Shown here: piece by piece, positions 1 to 10,425 of the stretch
How the letters are laid out: every line of letters starts with the position of its first letter
Position numbering within the stretch: position 1 is the first letter of the stretch
Source: Bos javanicus
Taxonomy: Eukaryota > Chordata > Mammalia > Artiodactyla > Bovidae
Assembly (NCBI RefSeq): GCF_032452875.1
Contig: NC_083875.1
Coordinates: 75,228,178 to 75,292,177, forward strand
Length of the DNA: 64,000 nucleotides
Reading direction: 5' to 3'
The notes under the pieces: model-generated
The model's input: only the letters and a program-made list of their open reading frames with translations
The model's database searches: none
What the model was told of the DNA's origin: nothing
Made by a program: the position numbers and the translations under genes

Positions 1-157
1 ACTGGCGCAGCAGAACGCCGTGACTTCCCTGAGTGAGGAGTGCAAGCGGCAGATGCTCACCGCCTCCCACACGCTGGCCGTGGACGCCAAGAACCTGCTG
101 GACGCCGTGGACCAAGCCAAGGTCCTGGCCAACCTGGCCCGCCCACTGGCAGAGTGA
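1..157 (+). CDS. PTK2B: PTK2B last coding segment (partial): C-terminal helix of the focal adhesion targeting domain
   Basis: Reading from base 2 gives an open frame that starts LAQQNAVTSLSEECKRQ and ends LANLARPLAE followed by TGA at 155-157. I recognise this as the extreme C terminus of the cytoplasmic tyrosine kinase PYK2 (PTK2B). This part is the last helix of the focal adhesion targeting four-helix bundle, which binds paxillin-family proteins in the family; the kinase domain lies upstream of the window. The exon may begin before base 1, so its acceptor site cannot be seen. The neighbours CHRNA2 and EPHX2 match the human gene order and support the call. The overlapping longer frames in this GC-rich stretch are not real genes. 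Confidence 0.93.
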   Translation, partial: LAQQNAVTSLSEECKRQMLTASHTLAVDAKNLLDAVDQAKVLANLARPLAE

Positions 158-1050
158 AGAGGGCGGCGCCCCCCGCCCACGTCTCCGCCCCACCCGCCTA
201 CCCCTCCCTGCCCCTGCCCCTGCCCCTGCCTCGCCTTTGGTCCCGTGGGCCCACTTGGGGAGGGAAGGCCGAGAGGGGTCCTTCTTCCCTTGCCGTTTTG
301 CACGACCCCTCTCCCCCACCCTACTCCCAGACTGTGCTCCCCAGGCCGCAGCTGGACAGAGGGGACTCGGGGCTGCAGGACACCAAGGGGTTACAAAGAG
401 GCTCCGAGGGAGCACTGCTGCTGCCCACCAGCCACTCCTGCCTGGCCCAAGGGGGTCACATGGCAGTCCCCTGTGGCCAAGATGGCTTTACGCAGGGACA
501 GGGCAGGCCGATTGGGGAACCAAGCTAGTCCTTCTCCTTCCTCCTCCGCCCACGGAGGTCCCCTCCCCTAACCCCATGCACAGAGGGAGGGGCGGACAGG
601 GGTTTTCAGTGGGGACGCCGGTGGCTGGTGCCATGAGGGATGGACCTGGCCTTCTTGTACAGTGTATATTGGAATTTATTTAATGTGAGTCTGGTCTGGA
701 TCGACAGCCGTGTGCCCCACTGAGGGCCGGAGCGGGCCTGGGACGATCAAGGGACAAGCTATTGGGAGTTGGCGCCCAGGAGGCTGTGTCCTCCACACGC
801 AGAGAGGGGAGGAGGGGAGAAACAAGGCCACACTGGACCTGGACGCCTTCTGCATTCCTCGCCCCCTTGCTTTTCTTCCCTCCCTGGCCCCTTCCTTCTC
901 TTTTCTTACTGCCTTTTCTTACTTGTCTTTTCTCTCCCCTTCTCTCGTCCACGCCCTGTCTCCCTCCCTCTCTTGTGTTTGTGCAGAGCACTCTTTTATC
1001 TCCTTTATATTTGACTTGTGGATGAATTAAAATTGTACCATTTGCTTTGT
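158..1050 (+). other. PTK2B: PTK2B 3' UTR
   Basis: GC-rich non-coding sequence follows the PTK2B stop codon and becomes T/C-rich after about 840. A polyadenylation hexamer ATTAAA lies at 1026-1031, with a G/T-rich stretch at about 1045-1080 suitable as the downstream element. The transcript probably ends near 1045-1055. The exact cleavage site is inferred. Confidence 0.75.
1026..1031 (+). terminator. PTK2B: PTK2B polyadenylation signal ATTAAA
   Basis: This is the common variant hexamer ATTAAA, followed 15-30 bases later by a T/G-rich tract. It is the only good plus-strand candidate in the first 1.1 kb after the stop codon. Confidence 0.7.
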
Positions 1051-1352
1051 GGTTTGATTGTTTTTTTGTTTGGCCTTCTGAGGCCCTGCAAGGAATCGAT
1101 TGTGCTGTGTTGGGCAGAGATCAAAAAGCTAAAAGAAGCCAGGGCTCAACCCCCAGGGTACAGGTAAAGCCAGGGTTGTGGTGGGGTCAGGTACCTGTGT
1201 GCTCCAGCCCTTTGCCCCAGTGCCTGACCCAAGGGCGGCTTTCCAGTGGGGACCCAGACAGCCCTTCCACTGCCACAAAGAAAAGCCAATGCACCCTCCC
1301 AGCCGCCATCCACGAAACCAGGGCTCTGGGGGGCTGGAGAGGGGTCCCAGCT

Positions 1353-2101
1353 GCCTGAGCAGTGACTGCGGCTTTATTTGCTCTCTTTCCTCATTTGCAA
1401 GTTGGTTGGGAGATGGATTAACCAGAAGGAGCATCTCTATATCAGGAGGTCAAGGCTGGGAGCATCCCTGCTTCAGGACAGGTGGGAGGGGGGGTAGCGG
1501 GGCTGGGGCTGCATCCATAGAGCAGGAGGGGTCAGAAATAAGAATGACCCCCAGGGGGTTGGTTCTTGGAATGAACTGAGGCAGGTGGACTGGGCCTGCG
1601 GTGGCAGCTTTCCCTGGAGTGTCAGGGAGAGCATGTGGAGGTGTGGAAGGGGTGGGCACCTGAGCTACCTGTCCCCTGAGGCACCCTCACCCCACACATC
1701 CCTCCTTTGATGTCTGAGCCTCCTCACATGGCCCCATGCCACCCCCTGGGTCCCCCAACTTGGCCCTCCCATCCCTCTTGCATTCCAGGAGCATCTTATC
1801 ACCACGTCACCATCTTCACATCGTCCTCACCACGTGGTAACTCTCTTTACCATGGTAACATGGTAAAGCAAGTTCCTCCTTGCCCAACTCCTAAAACCCA
1901 AACAGGGCTCTGTACCCAGCAGATTCTCAGCACATAGTACAAAAATGTCAAGTGAAGCATTCTAAGAAGACGTCCACGTCAGGACTCCATGGAGAGACAC
2001 CTGCAGTCGGATGGCATTGACCCCAAAGGCGAACTCCAGAGGTGGCAGCAGGGAACGACAGTCAGCCATGCCACCTCCAGGCCAGAGCAGGAGATGTGAC
2101 G
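1353..2101 (-). other. CHRNA2: CHRNA2 3' UTR (predicted)
   Basis: Minus-strand sequence after the CHRNA2 stop codon. The first canonical AATAAA on the minus strand is at 1373-1378, which would give a 3' UTR of about 750 bases ending near 1350-1360. PTK2B ends near 1050, so the two transcripts would converge with only about 300 bp between them. The end is inferred from the hexamer alone. Confidence 0.55.
1373..1378 (-). terminator. CHRNA2: CHRNA2 polyadenylation signal AATAAA
   Basis: The plus strand reads tttatt, i.e. AATAAA on the minus strand, about 725 bases downstream of the CHRNA2 stop. I chose it because it is the first canonical hexamer in the correct orientation. Confidence 0.55.
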
Positions 2102-2227
2102 TCAGATCATTCCAGCCAGGAAGGGAGGGAGGAAGAGTCCGACGGTCCCCAGGAAGCAAACGAGGATAAATAACCAGAGGAATATCCTATCAATGACCAT
2201 GGCCACGTACCTCCAGTCTTCCTTCAC
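2102..2227 (-). CDS. CHRNA2: CHRNA2 last coding exon: MA helix end, TM4 and C terminus
   Basis: The minus strand has acceptor CTGCAG at 2228-2233, then codons for VKEDWRYVAMVIDRIF and a hydrophobic segment ending FLPPFLAGMI, with TGA at 2104-2102. This is the fourth transmembrane helix and short extracellular tail of a neuronal nicotinic acetylcholine receptor alpha subunit. The exon is 126 bp and joins in phase 0 to the end of the large exon at 3384, where ...EDADSS|VKEDW restores the conserved MA-helix sequence. It encodes about residues 467-507 of the shorter isoform model. Confidence 0.95.
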   Translation of the reverse strand: MKEDWRYVAMVIDRIFLWLFILVCFLGTVGLFLPPFLAGMI

Positions 2228-3383
2228 CTGCAGGGGGAGATGGGTGCACAGTGAAAGGGGAAGTGACCCATCCACGCAGCCCCTGTGAGGTTGGTGCTGG
2301 GGGCAGTGGCAACCCCACTGAGACCTTGGGACGCTAAGGCAGTGGAGGGGGCAGGGACGACAAAGATGTCTCAAGACTCAAATAACCCTCACTTAGTGAT
2401 TTCCACCCTATCCCACCCCTATGACAATAGCCCAGAGCCTTTCCATGGGCTCTCAAGTTCCAGGTTATGGGAGTTAGAGGGACACAGAAGGTTCTAGAAT
2501 CACCCAGGGGCATGAACCCTCCCTGGAGGAGAGTGATTTTCAGCACGACACTCAGAAGTTGCAAAACGGTGAAGACTTTGTTTCCCCCACAGTTGCCTCC
2601 CCAACCACTCACCCAGCCACTGGGAAGGTAGGTGAGGGTATGGCCCAGAGAAGGCTAGCAGGGGGTATATGCAGTGAGGGTTGAGGGTTTCATGGGATTG
2701 GGGCTCACAGCCTAGCCAGGTGCCACCAGATTAGATAATAATTAATTTTTCTTATCTACTCAACAAGGCCACCCAGTCATAACCTCCTGGCCTTTCATCC
2801 TTACCAAGGTTGGTGAGAAGAATTCTGTGACCCTGGGCAGTGGCCTTGTCACCTAATATGCAGAACACAGCAGGGGTGGGGTGAATGGGAACCCACTTGG
2901 CCCACCCAAGCTCCTCAGGGTTTGTGGGTGAATAGTGAAGTTGACAAAGTGACCAGAGCCCAGGACAAGGACGAGGAAGGGGAGCCCACCAGGACAAAGG
3001 AGCAGGCCGGTTTTGGAGGATCTCCTGATGAATTCCCTCCGTCCGCCTCCGCTCATCCCCGTCCACCCACCTAGGGTCACTGGTGGGAAGTGGCTGGCGT
3101 GAGGATGGCGTGGGGGACCCCTCCTCCTCTGTCCTGCTGCCTCCCAGTTAAGCTGAGCTGGGACAGCCTTTACTGCTGGGCTGCCAATAAATGTCATAAG
3201 AGTGGCCAGCCAGCTGTTCTCCATCACAATGTATTCCAGATTCCAAAGCCATGACTAAGGGAGTTGGTCCTTATGGAGGAGACTGGGGTGGTGCCAGCTA
3301 ACACCCTTGGGGGAGGGGGAGTGGTTCCATTCTAGGCTGGCAGAGTCACCCAGGGGAGGGACCCTCCCCCAGCCCCCACTCAC
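2228..3383 (-). other. CHRNA2: CHRNA2 intron between large exon and last exon
   Basis: GT-AG intron on the minus strand: donor GTGAGT at 3378-3383, acceptor CTGCAG at 2228-2233. No interspersed repeat or conserved coding segment was recognised in it. Confidence 0.85.
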
Positions 3384-4401
3384 CGAGGAATCAGCATCCT
3401 CAGCCCGCAGGTGATCAGCAATATAGTGCACACCCTCCAGGGCCTTCTGTACACGAGGGGACAGCAGGAGCCCGCCCTCCGGCACCTGAGCCTCTGCCCT
3501 GGGACCCGAGGCCACTGGGTGCAGACTGCCACAGGTGTAGATGCCCACGGAGGGGGACGAAGGACCCACACACACCCATCTGCCTTCCTCCTCCTCCTCC
3601 TCCTCCTCCTCTCTCTCCTCCACATCCACGTTGGTCTCCAGCCAGTGATAGGAGGGGCAGGGCTTCAGATCCGGAGTGTCTCGGAGCTCCAAGGGTGGCA
3701 AGGGCCGGCTTATCAGAAGCCACCGAGACACACAGCCCAGAAAGGCCACCCGCACCCAGTGGGGCATGTTGTGGGTGCTGGCGGAGCGGTGGTGGACATT
3801 GAGCACGAAGACGGTGATGACAATGGACAGGGTGACGAAGATCATGGTGAAGAGCAGGTACTCGCTGATGAGCGGGATGACCAGCGAGGTGGACGGGATG
3901 ATCTCGGTGATGAGCAGCAGGAAGACGGTGAGTGAGAGCAGCACAGAGATGCACAGGGTGATCTTCTCGCCGCAGTCGGAGGGCAGGTAGAAGACGAGCA
4001 CGGTGAGGCAGGAGATGAGCAGGCAAGGGATGATGAGGTTGATGGTGTAGAACAGGGGCAGGCGCCGGATGACGAAGTAGTAGGTGACGTCGGCGTAGAC
4101 CTCGGCGCAGCAGTCGTACTTCTTGGTGTTGTAGGTGCCCGTGGCGTTGACGATGGCCCACTCGCCGCTCTCCCAGTAGTCCTTCAGGTCCACCGTCTGC
4201 TCCATCTGCACCAGGTCGATCTTGGCCTTGTCGTACGACCAGGAGCCAAACTTCATCTTGCAGTTCTGCTGGTCGAAGGGGAAGAAGGTGACGTCGATGC
4301 TGCAGGAGCTCTTGTAGATGGCAGGCGGTGCCCAGTGCAGCAGGCCCGAGGAGAAGAGGTGGGCCTTGGTCATGTGGGTCACCACAAACTCCCCATCTGC
4401 A
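3384..4401 (-). CDS. CHRNA2: CHRNA2 large exon: Cys-loop, agonist site, TM1-TM3 and cytoplasmic loop
   Basis: This 1018-bp exon encodes about residues 127-466 of the neuronal nicotinic acetylcholine receptor alpha-2 subunit, a ligand-gated cation channel subunit of the plasma membrane that pairs with beta subunits. Visible in order are the Cys-loop CSIDVTFFPFDQQNC (about 160-174), the vicinal cysteine pair in KKYDCCAEVY (about 224-225) that marks an agonist-binding alpha subunit, TM1 starting after RRLPLFY, TM2 with the GEKITLCISVLLSL pore lining, TM3 ending in VFVLNVHHRS, then a long M3-M4 loop containing nine consecutive glutamates, and the MA helix. The acceptor is CTCAG before 4401, and AA|T completes Asn with the previous exon. 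The donor is GTGAGT. The frame is open throughout. In this lineage the loop is more acidic than the human protein as I remember it. Confidence 0.97.
3585..3611 (-). repeat. CHRNA2: GAG trinucleotide run coding for poly-glutamate in CHRNA2
   Basis: Eight GAG codons and one GAA in a row (ctc repeats on the plus strand) code for nine glutamates in the cytoplasmic M3-M4 loop, inside EEREEE...EGRW. It is a pure enough triplet run to be length-variable between alleles or species. Confidence 0.85.
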
Positions 4402-4674
4402 CTGAGGAGAGGAGACGCATTGGGGGGCGGGGAGCTGGGGCACCCCAGCTGCCCAACCCAGGCTACTCCAGATAACTACCAGCAGGGGGACCCCAATAAC
4501 ACAGCCAGACCACACCGGGTTGTTGGGACTTGAAGAAGCAAGACTCTTCAGCACACAGACAGCTAGAGCTACCTGAGTTGTCTTTCAAACACCATCTTCT
4601 TAGCTACAAAAGTAGGAATTTTGAAGAATATAGGAAAGTACCAAGAATTTTTAAAATAATCACTGCTGTTGATG

Positions 4675-4692
4675 ATATATATATATATATAT
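4675..4692. repeat. (AT)n microsatellite
   Basis: Nine uninterrupted AT dinucleotides in an AT-rich stretch within the CHRNA2 intron. Confidence 0.85.
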
Positions 4693-4811
4693 CACATATA
4701 TTTGATCATCATCTAGACAACACATATAGAATTTTTATATATTTGTGATCATAGGGTATATACATAGTTTGATGGCCTGTTTGTATTCATTTAATATTTT
4801 AGGGTAATTGT

Positions 4812-4994
4812 GCTGCAACCCCATGGACTGGAGCCACCCAAGCTCCTCTGTCCATGGGATTTCCCGGGCAAGATACTGGAGTGGGCTGCCATTTCCTTCT
4901 CCAGGGGATCTTCTCCGGGGGACTCAAGGATTGAACCCATTTCCTCTGTCTCCTGCATTGGCAAGCAGATTCTTTACCGCTGAGCCACCTGGTT
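4812..4994 (-). mobile_element. Bov-tA SINE, antisense
   Basis: The minus strand carries the ruminant tRNA-Glu-derived SINE hallmarks. On the plus strand these read ccatggactg, ctccatgggatttcccgggc, ttgccatttccttctcc-like and, at the end, gagccacctgg, the complement of the tRNA-like head. It is truncated at the SINE 3' end. Confidence 0.85.
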
Positions 4995-6697
4995 GTTTTT
5001 TACTATATCCCCCCACCATCTGCCGCAGGTGGTGATGAAGCCCCTCTGCTGGAGGTCTTGTCTTTTCTACCTGGGATTTTAGTTTCTTCCTCAGCATAGA
5101 CCTGATAATTTTGCTGATGAAGGAGGAATCCATCCAGTTAACAGCCATATTTGAGTCAGCTGCCCCCACCAGGGCCACTATAGGGGCTGTTGGGGGGATG
5201 GGATGGGAGACTCACGCCTGCCCTGAGGGAACCACAAGGAAAAGACGAGCCTCAAACATCTACAGTCCAAGGGAGGCAGTTTGGCAACAGGATTAGGAGG
5301 CCAGAGTCAGAGTGCTCCCCAAGAACTATTGGGGGGAGCTCCCTTCCGGTGAGCAAGCTGCCATTTTAGCAAAGCCTTGATGGATGGATGGTAGGATCTG
5401 GCAGAAAGCTGGGGTGGAGAATGGACCAGCAGAGCTTCCATGGAACAAGGAATGGAGGATGAAAGGCTATGGCTCACAGACTATGCTTGGGCTAGGGGAA
5501 CTGCTGGACGGTGAGTTGGGGGCAGGGTGGGTCCTAGGTGGGGGTGGTGAGAGAGGAGGCCAGCAGCGTCCTGAGGCTACCCATCCAAGGGCCCATAAGG
5601 ATGCTGGTGACACTGGAACAGCGGTGACCAGTCCAGTTGGGCTTCCTGGGATCCTGAGTCCCTGAATGCCCCTGCAAAGTGGCGCAATGGGCTCTTGGCC
5701 CCAACCATACTTCCCTCCGCAGCTTCCACAGTCAATCCTAAAAGCAGGTGAACCAGTAAACACAGGAAGAGACACTTCTTTCCCTTGCAGTAGTTCCAGG
5801 CTAGAGACTTAAGCCGATTGGAAACCGGAATTTTGAAAAGGAGGTGCAAACTGATGAGGGCAAGTTTAATTTTTGAAGACATCATACTCAATGACCACTA
5901 GATGGCACCATGGGCCCCTATTTTGAGGAAAGAACCAAACACTGTCCTGGGTCTTCTTAACCTGAAGTGGAGGGTTTGGCTGGAGGAAAGACCTTTCTTC
6001 AAATGTCTGTAAGAATTTGATTTGAACTTTTGTTCTATCAAAGGAACTTCCTGTTATAATCAGGTAACACTGGCCTTATTGGCAATCCTAAAACTCCAGG
6101 CCCTAGCTGATGCGAGGACTTTGCTCCTGCCCTCTGCCAGAAACGAGAAGCAGAAACTAGAGGGATCCTGAGTAAGGTGAGTGGTCTAACAGTAGCAGTG
6201 TGAGACAGTGCAGATAATCCCTGCCGAATGTGTGTTTACAGAGATGGCTCAGATGAAAGGGCTCTGGACCTGATTGGGGCTGGGCAGTGTAAAGGGATCA
6301 CTGTCATCTTCCTGACCCATCTAAGGACACCAAACTTCAGAATTGAATGTTTCCCTTTATTCTATTGTTTAAAAATATCTTTTTCCAAATTTGGGTCAAA
6401 CGAACTGGGAAATGCTGGGCTCAGGGGGTGTCTTGTCTGTCCAACTTCTAACAACATTTATAATGACATTTTCCAAAGGACTAGAGATGGGGTGCCAAGG
6501 GGGTTTTAATGACATACAAGGTTATCTAGAATTATTTGACCACAAAACTATTTTTCATACCTAGTCATATCTCCAGGGACTAGTGCTTTCTGGAACCCCA
6601 CTTTAGAAAACATTCTTAGACAAATATCATGCCAAACATCTCTTAATTTTCAGTTCTTGACTTCTAAATAAATAATTACTGGCTACTAAACATAAAT

Positions 6698-8035
6698 GAT
6701 TCCAGCTTGTGCTTCTTCCAGCCCACTGTTTCTCATGATGTACTCTGCATACAAGTTAAATAAGCAGGGTAACAATATACAGCCTTGAGGTACTCTTTTT
6801 CCTATTTGGAACCAGTCTGTTGTTCCATGTCCAGTTCTAACTGTTGCTTCCTGACCTGCATATAGGTTTCTCAAGAGGCAGGTCAGGTGGTCTGGTATTC
6901 CCATCTCCTGAGGAATTTTCCACAGTTGATTATGATCCACACAGTCAAAGGCTTTGGCATAGTCAATAAAGCCATGTTTTTCTGGAACTCTCTTGCTTTT
7001 TCGATGATCCAGCAGATGTTGGCAATTTGATCTCTGGTTCCTCTGCCTTTTCTAAAACCAGCTTGAACATCTGGAAGTTCACGGTTCACGTATTGCTGAA
7101 GCCTGGCTTGGAGAATTTTGAGCATTACTTTACTAGCGTGTGAGATGAGTGCAATCGTGCGGTAGTTTGAGCATTCTTTGGCATTGCCTTTCTTTGGGAT
7201 TGGAATGAAAACTGACCTTTTCCAGTCCTGTGGCCACTGCTGAGTTTTGGGAGAAATATCAATAACCTCAGATATGCAGATGACACCGCCCTTATGGCAG
7301 AAAATGAAGAGGAACTAAAAAGCCTCTTGATGAAAGTGAGAGGAGAGTGAAAAAGTTGGCTTAAAGCTCAACATTCAGGAAACGAATGGTCCCATCACTT
7401 CATGGGAAATAGATGGGGAAACAGTGGAAACAATGTCAGACTTTATTTTGGGGGGCTCCAAAATCACTGCAGATGGTCACTGCAGCCATGAAATTAAAAG
7501 ACGCTTACTCCTTGGAAGAAAAGTTATGACCAACCTAGATAGCATATTGAAAAGCAGAGACATTACTTTGCCAACAAAGGTCTGTCTAGTTAAGGCTATG
7601 GTTTTTCCAGTGGTCATGTATGGATGTGAGAGTTGGACTATAAAGAGGGCTGAGTGCCAAAGAATTGATGCTTTTGAACTGTGGTGTTGGAGAAGACTCC
7701 AGAGAGTCCCTTGGACTGCAAGGAGATCCAACCAGTCCATTCTAAAGATCAGCCCTGGGTGTTCTTTGGAAGGACTGATGCTAAAGCTGAAACTCCAGTA
7801 CTTTGGCCACCTCATGCAAAGAGCTGACTCTTTGGAAAAGACTCTGATGCTGGGAGGGATTGGGGGCAGGAGGAAAAGGGTACGACAGAGGATGAGATGG
7901 CTGGATGGCATCACTGACTCTATGGACGTGAGTCTCAGTGAACTCCGGGAGTTGGTGATGGACAGGGAGGCCTGGCATGCTGCGATTCATGGGGTCGCAA
8001 AGAGTCGGACACGACTGAGCGACTGAACTGAACTG
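6698..8035 (+). mobile_element. BovB LINE with inverted 5' part (twin-priming structure)
   Basis: From 7247 to 8035 the plus strand is BovB: reverse transcriptase motif context NNLRYADDT-like, then WCWRRL and the 3' end ...GACTGAACTGAACTGAA. From 6698 to about 7246 the directly preceding BovB reverse transcriptase segment lies on the opposite strand (minus-strand frames with DVQAGFRKGRGTRDQIANIC and MGIPDHLTCLLRNLYAGQEA). The two pieces abut in BovB coordinates with about a dozen bases missing. AAACATAAAT flanks both ends (6688-6697 and 8036-8045), which shows one insertion. No intact ORF remains. Confidence 0.93.
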
Positions 8036-8147
8036 AAACATAAATTAAGTTATAGTTCTTTATATCTTCTGTTAAAAAAAAAAACCGACCTGGTTCTCTG
8101 GGGCTCTCTTTAGATTCCCCTGCCTTTTGTTTTGGGGCTTCTTTTGG

Positions 8148-8225
8148 GGCTCAGATAATAAAGAATCTGCCTGCTAATACAGGAGACCCAGTGAACCTGG
8201 GTCAGGAAGATCCCCTGGAGAACTT
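8148..8225 (+). mobile_element. Bov-tA SINE fragment (tRNA-like head)
   Basis: ggctcagataataaagaatc followed by tgcctgctaatacaggagac and gatcccctggagaa are the head of a Bov-tA SINE. The 3' half is missing. Confidence 0.75.
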
Positions 8226-8698
8226 CCAGTCCTTACACTCAAAGACTGGTCTTTTTTGGTTCTGAATACAAGGCAACTATAAATAATATTTTTAAATGTC
8301 ACTTTCGCTCCTTTCAAAGGTGCTACCGGGAGATGCTGCTTACCTGTTCCAACAATCATGTCATCCTGCAAAACTCCCACCCTTAGGCATTGTTTTCACA
8401 GCCTGCATCAACCGCATTTTTCAAACAATATTCAGTGTTGGCAAATCTGTGTCCCACTAGCAGAGCGCAGGCACGGATATATAGTAGGTGCTCAGTAAAC
8501 TTGGGGTGCATGAGTGAAAGCATGAAATGAAAGAAGAGAATCAAGAGACAAGGTGGAGCGTCGAGAAAAGCAGGAGTTTGCGAGGAAGGCAACGCAGCTG
8601 GGCCACGAGGGGGTGCGCCTCTCAAGGCCAACGCAGCCCAGCACCAAGTTACCCGCCCGTCGCAGGCTCAGTGTCCCAGGACCCCAGCCGCTTCCTAC

Positions 8699-8808
8699 TT
8701 GTTGTAGAGCACTATGTCTGGGATCCAGATCATCTCCGAAGGGACGCGGAGGGATGTGATGTTGCCGAAATCGACCGGGTTCCAGCGCAGCTTGTAGTCG
8801 CTCCACTC
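8699..8808 (-). CDS. CHRNA2: CHRNA2 110-bp exon: extracellular ligand-binding domain
   Basis: The minus strand codes for EWSDYKLRWNPVDFGNITSL and continues to WIPDIVLYN plus two bases of the next codon. Acceptor CACAG before 8808 and donor GTAGGA at 8693-8698. The length of 110 bp is characteristic of this exon in neuronal nicotinic alpha genes. The segment includes the loop-D-like tryptophan region, an N-glycosylation sequon (NIT) and loop A. The phase matches both neighbours. Confidence 0.96.
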
Positions 8809-9594
8809 CTGTGCGTGGGGAAGGGAGTCCTGTAAGCGGCCCTGCCAGGGGAAGGGGCCTGGGAAAACCTCGGGCAGCTTAGGGACTCCCCGCAGCCAAT
8901 TACAGAGCATCCGGAGCTCCTCACCCGGTCCTGCAGCATAGAAGGGGCCACGATGCCCCAAAAGGGCCCTGAGATGGGAAAGGGGAGTTCAGTCTAAGAC
9001 GACCAAGCTCTCGGTTTGCCCCAACTCTAGTACTCAAAGTCCGGGTCACATCTGACCATGGGTCAACCCTACTCCCGCCTTTGTTATAGCGGTCCCTAGC
9101 TGGACGACCCCGGCAAGCAACCTCACTCGTTTATAGTAACATTTTTTTTTCAGTGCATCACAGTTTACAAAAGTTTTTCACACCCTCCGTCTAGAAAGAG
9201 CCTCAATGCGAAGAGCTGGGCAAAGAGGGCAGAGCAGGTAGAAGTATTGCCCCATCTAACAGATAAGGATAAGGAAACTGAGGACCAGATGGGTAAAAAC
9301 TGAGGACCAGATGGGTAAAAAACAACACACCAGAGTTACACAGCTGAGAAAGCAGAGTCAACCAGTGACTTTCCAACTGTGCTCCAGAGCGCCCCTTGTG
9401 GCCCTGATTCCGCTGGCTGGTTCAAGTGAACCTGTGTTTTTCAAGTGAAGCTTGGAGGGTATGCCGTCAACAAGCGGCGGCGCTAGGGCTTGAACCCAAG
9501 TCTCCGAGTAGTCAAACTTGCCCTAATTCTAGGGGTCATTTTCCTTTTGTGCATTTGCACTAAAATAGTGCAGTGGTGCAGTGGTGCACTCTTG

Positions 9595-9840
9595 AACTCT
9601 TGCCTGGAAAATCCCATGGACAGAGGAGCCTGGTAGGCTGCAGTCCATGGGGTCGCTAAGAGTCGGACACGACTGAGCAACTTCCCTTTCACTGTTCACT
9701 TTCATGCATTGGAGAAGGAAATGGCAACCCACTCCAGTGTTCTTGCCTGAAGAATCCCAGTAAGGGGGAGCCTGGTGGGCTGCCGTCTATGGGGTCGCAC
9801 AGAGTCGGACACGACTGAAGTGACAGCAGCAGCAGCAGCA
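9595..9840 (+). mobile_element. BOV-A2 SINE
   Basis: Two diverged SINE monomers in the same orientation (ttgcctggaaaatcccatgg ... gagtcggacacgactgagc, then ttggagaaggaaatggcaac ... gtcggacacgactgaagtg) end in an (AGC)n tail, the BOV-A2 layout. Confidence 0.9.
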
Positions 9841-9861
9841 GAATTTTCCTTTAAAGTGATT

Positions 9862-10072
9862 CACTAGTTTAGTCGCTCAGTCGTGACCAACTCTTTGCGA
9901 CCCCATGGACTGTAGCCTACCAGGCTCCTCCATCCTTGGGATTTTCTAGGCAAGAGTACTGGAGTGGGTTGCCATTTCCTTCTCCAGAGGATCTTCCCAA
10001 CCCAGGGATCGGACCCGGGTCTACCATATTGTAGGCAGACGCTGTACCATCTGAGCCACCTGGGAAGTCCTA
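9862..10072 (-). mobile_element. Bov-tA SINE, antisense, near full length
   Basis: The plus strand runs from tcgctcagtcgtgaccaact to ccatctgagccacctgggaa, the exact reverse order of a full Bov-tA element. Confidence 0.92.
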
Positions 10073-10289
10073 GTTAAGCTTACATAAATTTTTGAATTTT
10101 ACATCACTGAAGTAGCTGGAAAACCCACATCATTTGAACCCATCTACTAAAATACACATGTATGACTTTTTTTTTTAAGAGGTTTTGGAGCCAACTAAAA
10201 TCATCTCAAGAAACTGCCATTGGTAGCAAAACCATGCTTGGGAAGACATTGGCTTAGCAGTGGTGCTAATTACTTGTGTGTAGGTGAAA

Positions 10290-10425
10290 GCTTTGGAGAA
10301 GGAAATGGCAACCCACTCCAGTACTCTTGCCTGGAAAATCCCATGGATGGAAAAGCCTGGTAGGCTACAATCCGTGGGGTCTCAAAGAGTCGGACATGAC
10401 TGAGCGACTTCACTTTCACTTTCAG
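10290..10425 (+). mobile_element. BOV-A2/Bov-tA SINE 3' part
   Basis: ttggagaaggaaatggcaac ... tcttgcctggaaaatcccat ... gtcggacatgactgagcgac, ending in a ttcactttcactttc tail. Confidence 0.88.

Larger units (their letters stand above)
4402..8698 (-). other. CHRNA2: CHRNA2 intron (exon 4 to large exon) loaded with repeats
   Basis: Donor GTAGGA at 8693-8698 and acceptor CTCAG just above 4401, both on the minus strand. It holds an AT dinucleotide run, a Bov-tA SINE, an inverted BovB LINE (6698-8035) and a SINE fragment. The stretch 5000-6690 shows no feature I can support. Confidence 0.85.

Noticed and set aside
33..683. Long open frames at the left edge and overlapping frames to 1030
   Set aside because: They are alternative frames over the PTK2B coding end and its GC-rich 3' UTR. 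Only the frame starting at base 2 matches a known protein.
3411..4554. Long open frames on both strands opposite or beside the CHRNA2 large exon
   Set aside because: High GC at third positions creates mirror frames. They lack any recognisable protein and the CHRNA2 frame explains the conservation.
7424..8026. 200-residue frame as a possible host gene
   Set aside because: It is the C-terminal part of the BovB ORF (WCWRRL region), repeated many times in the window.
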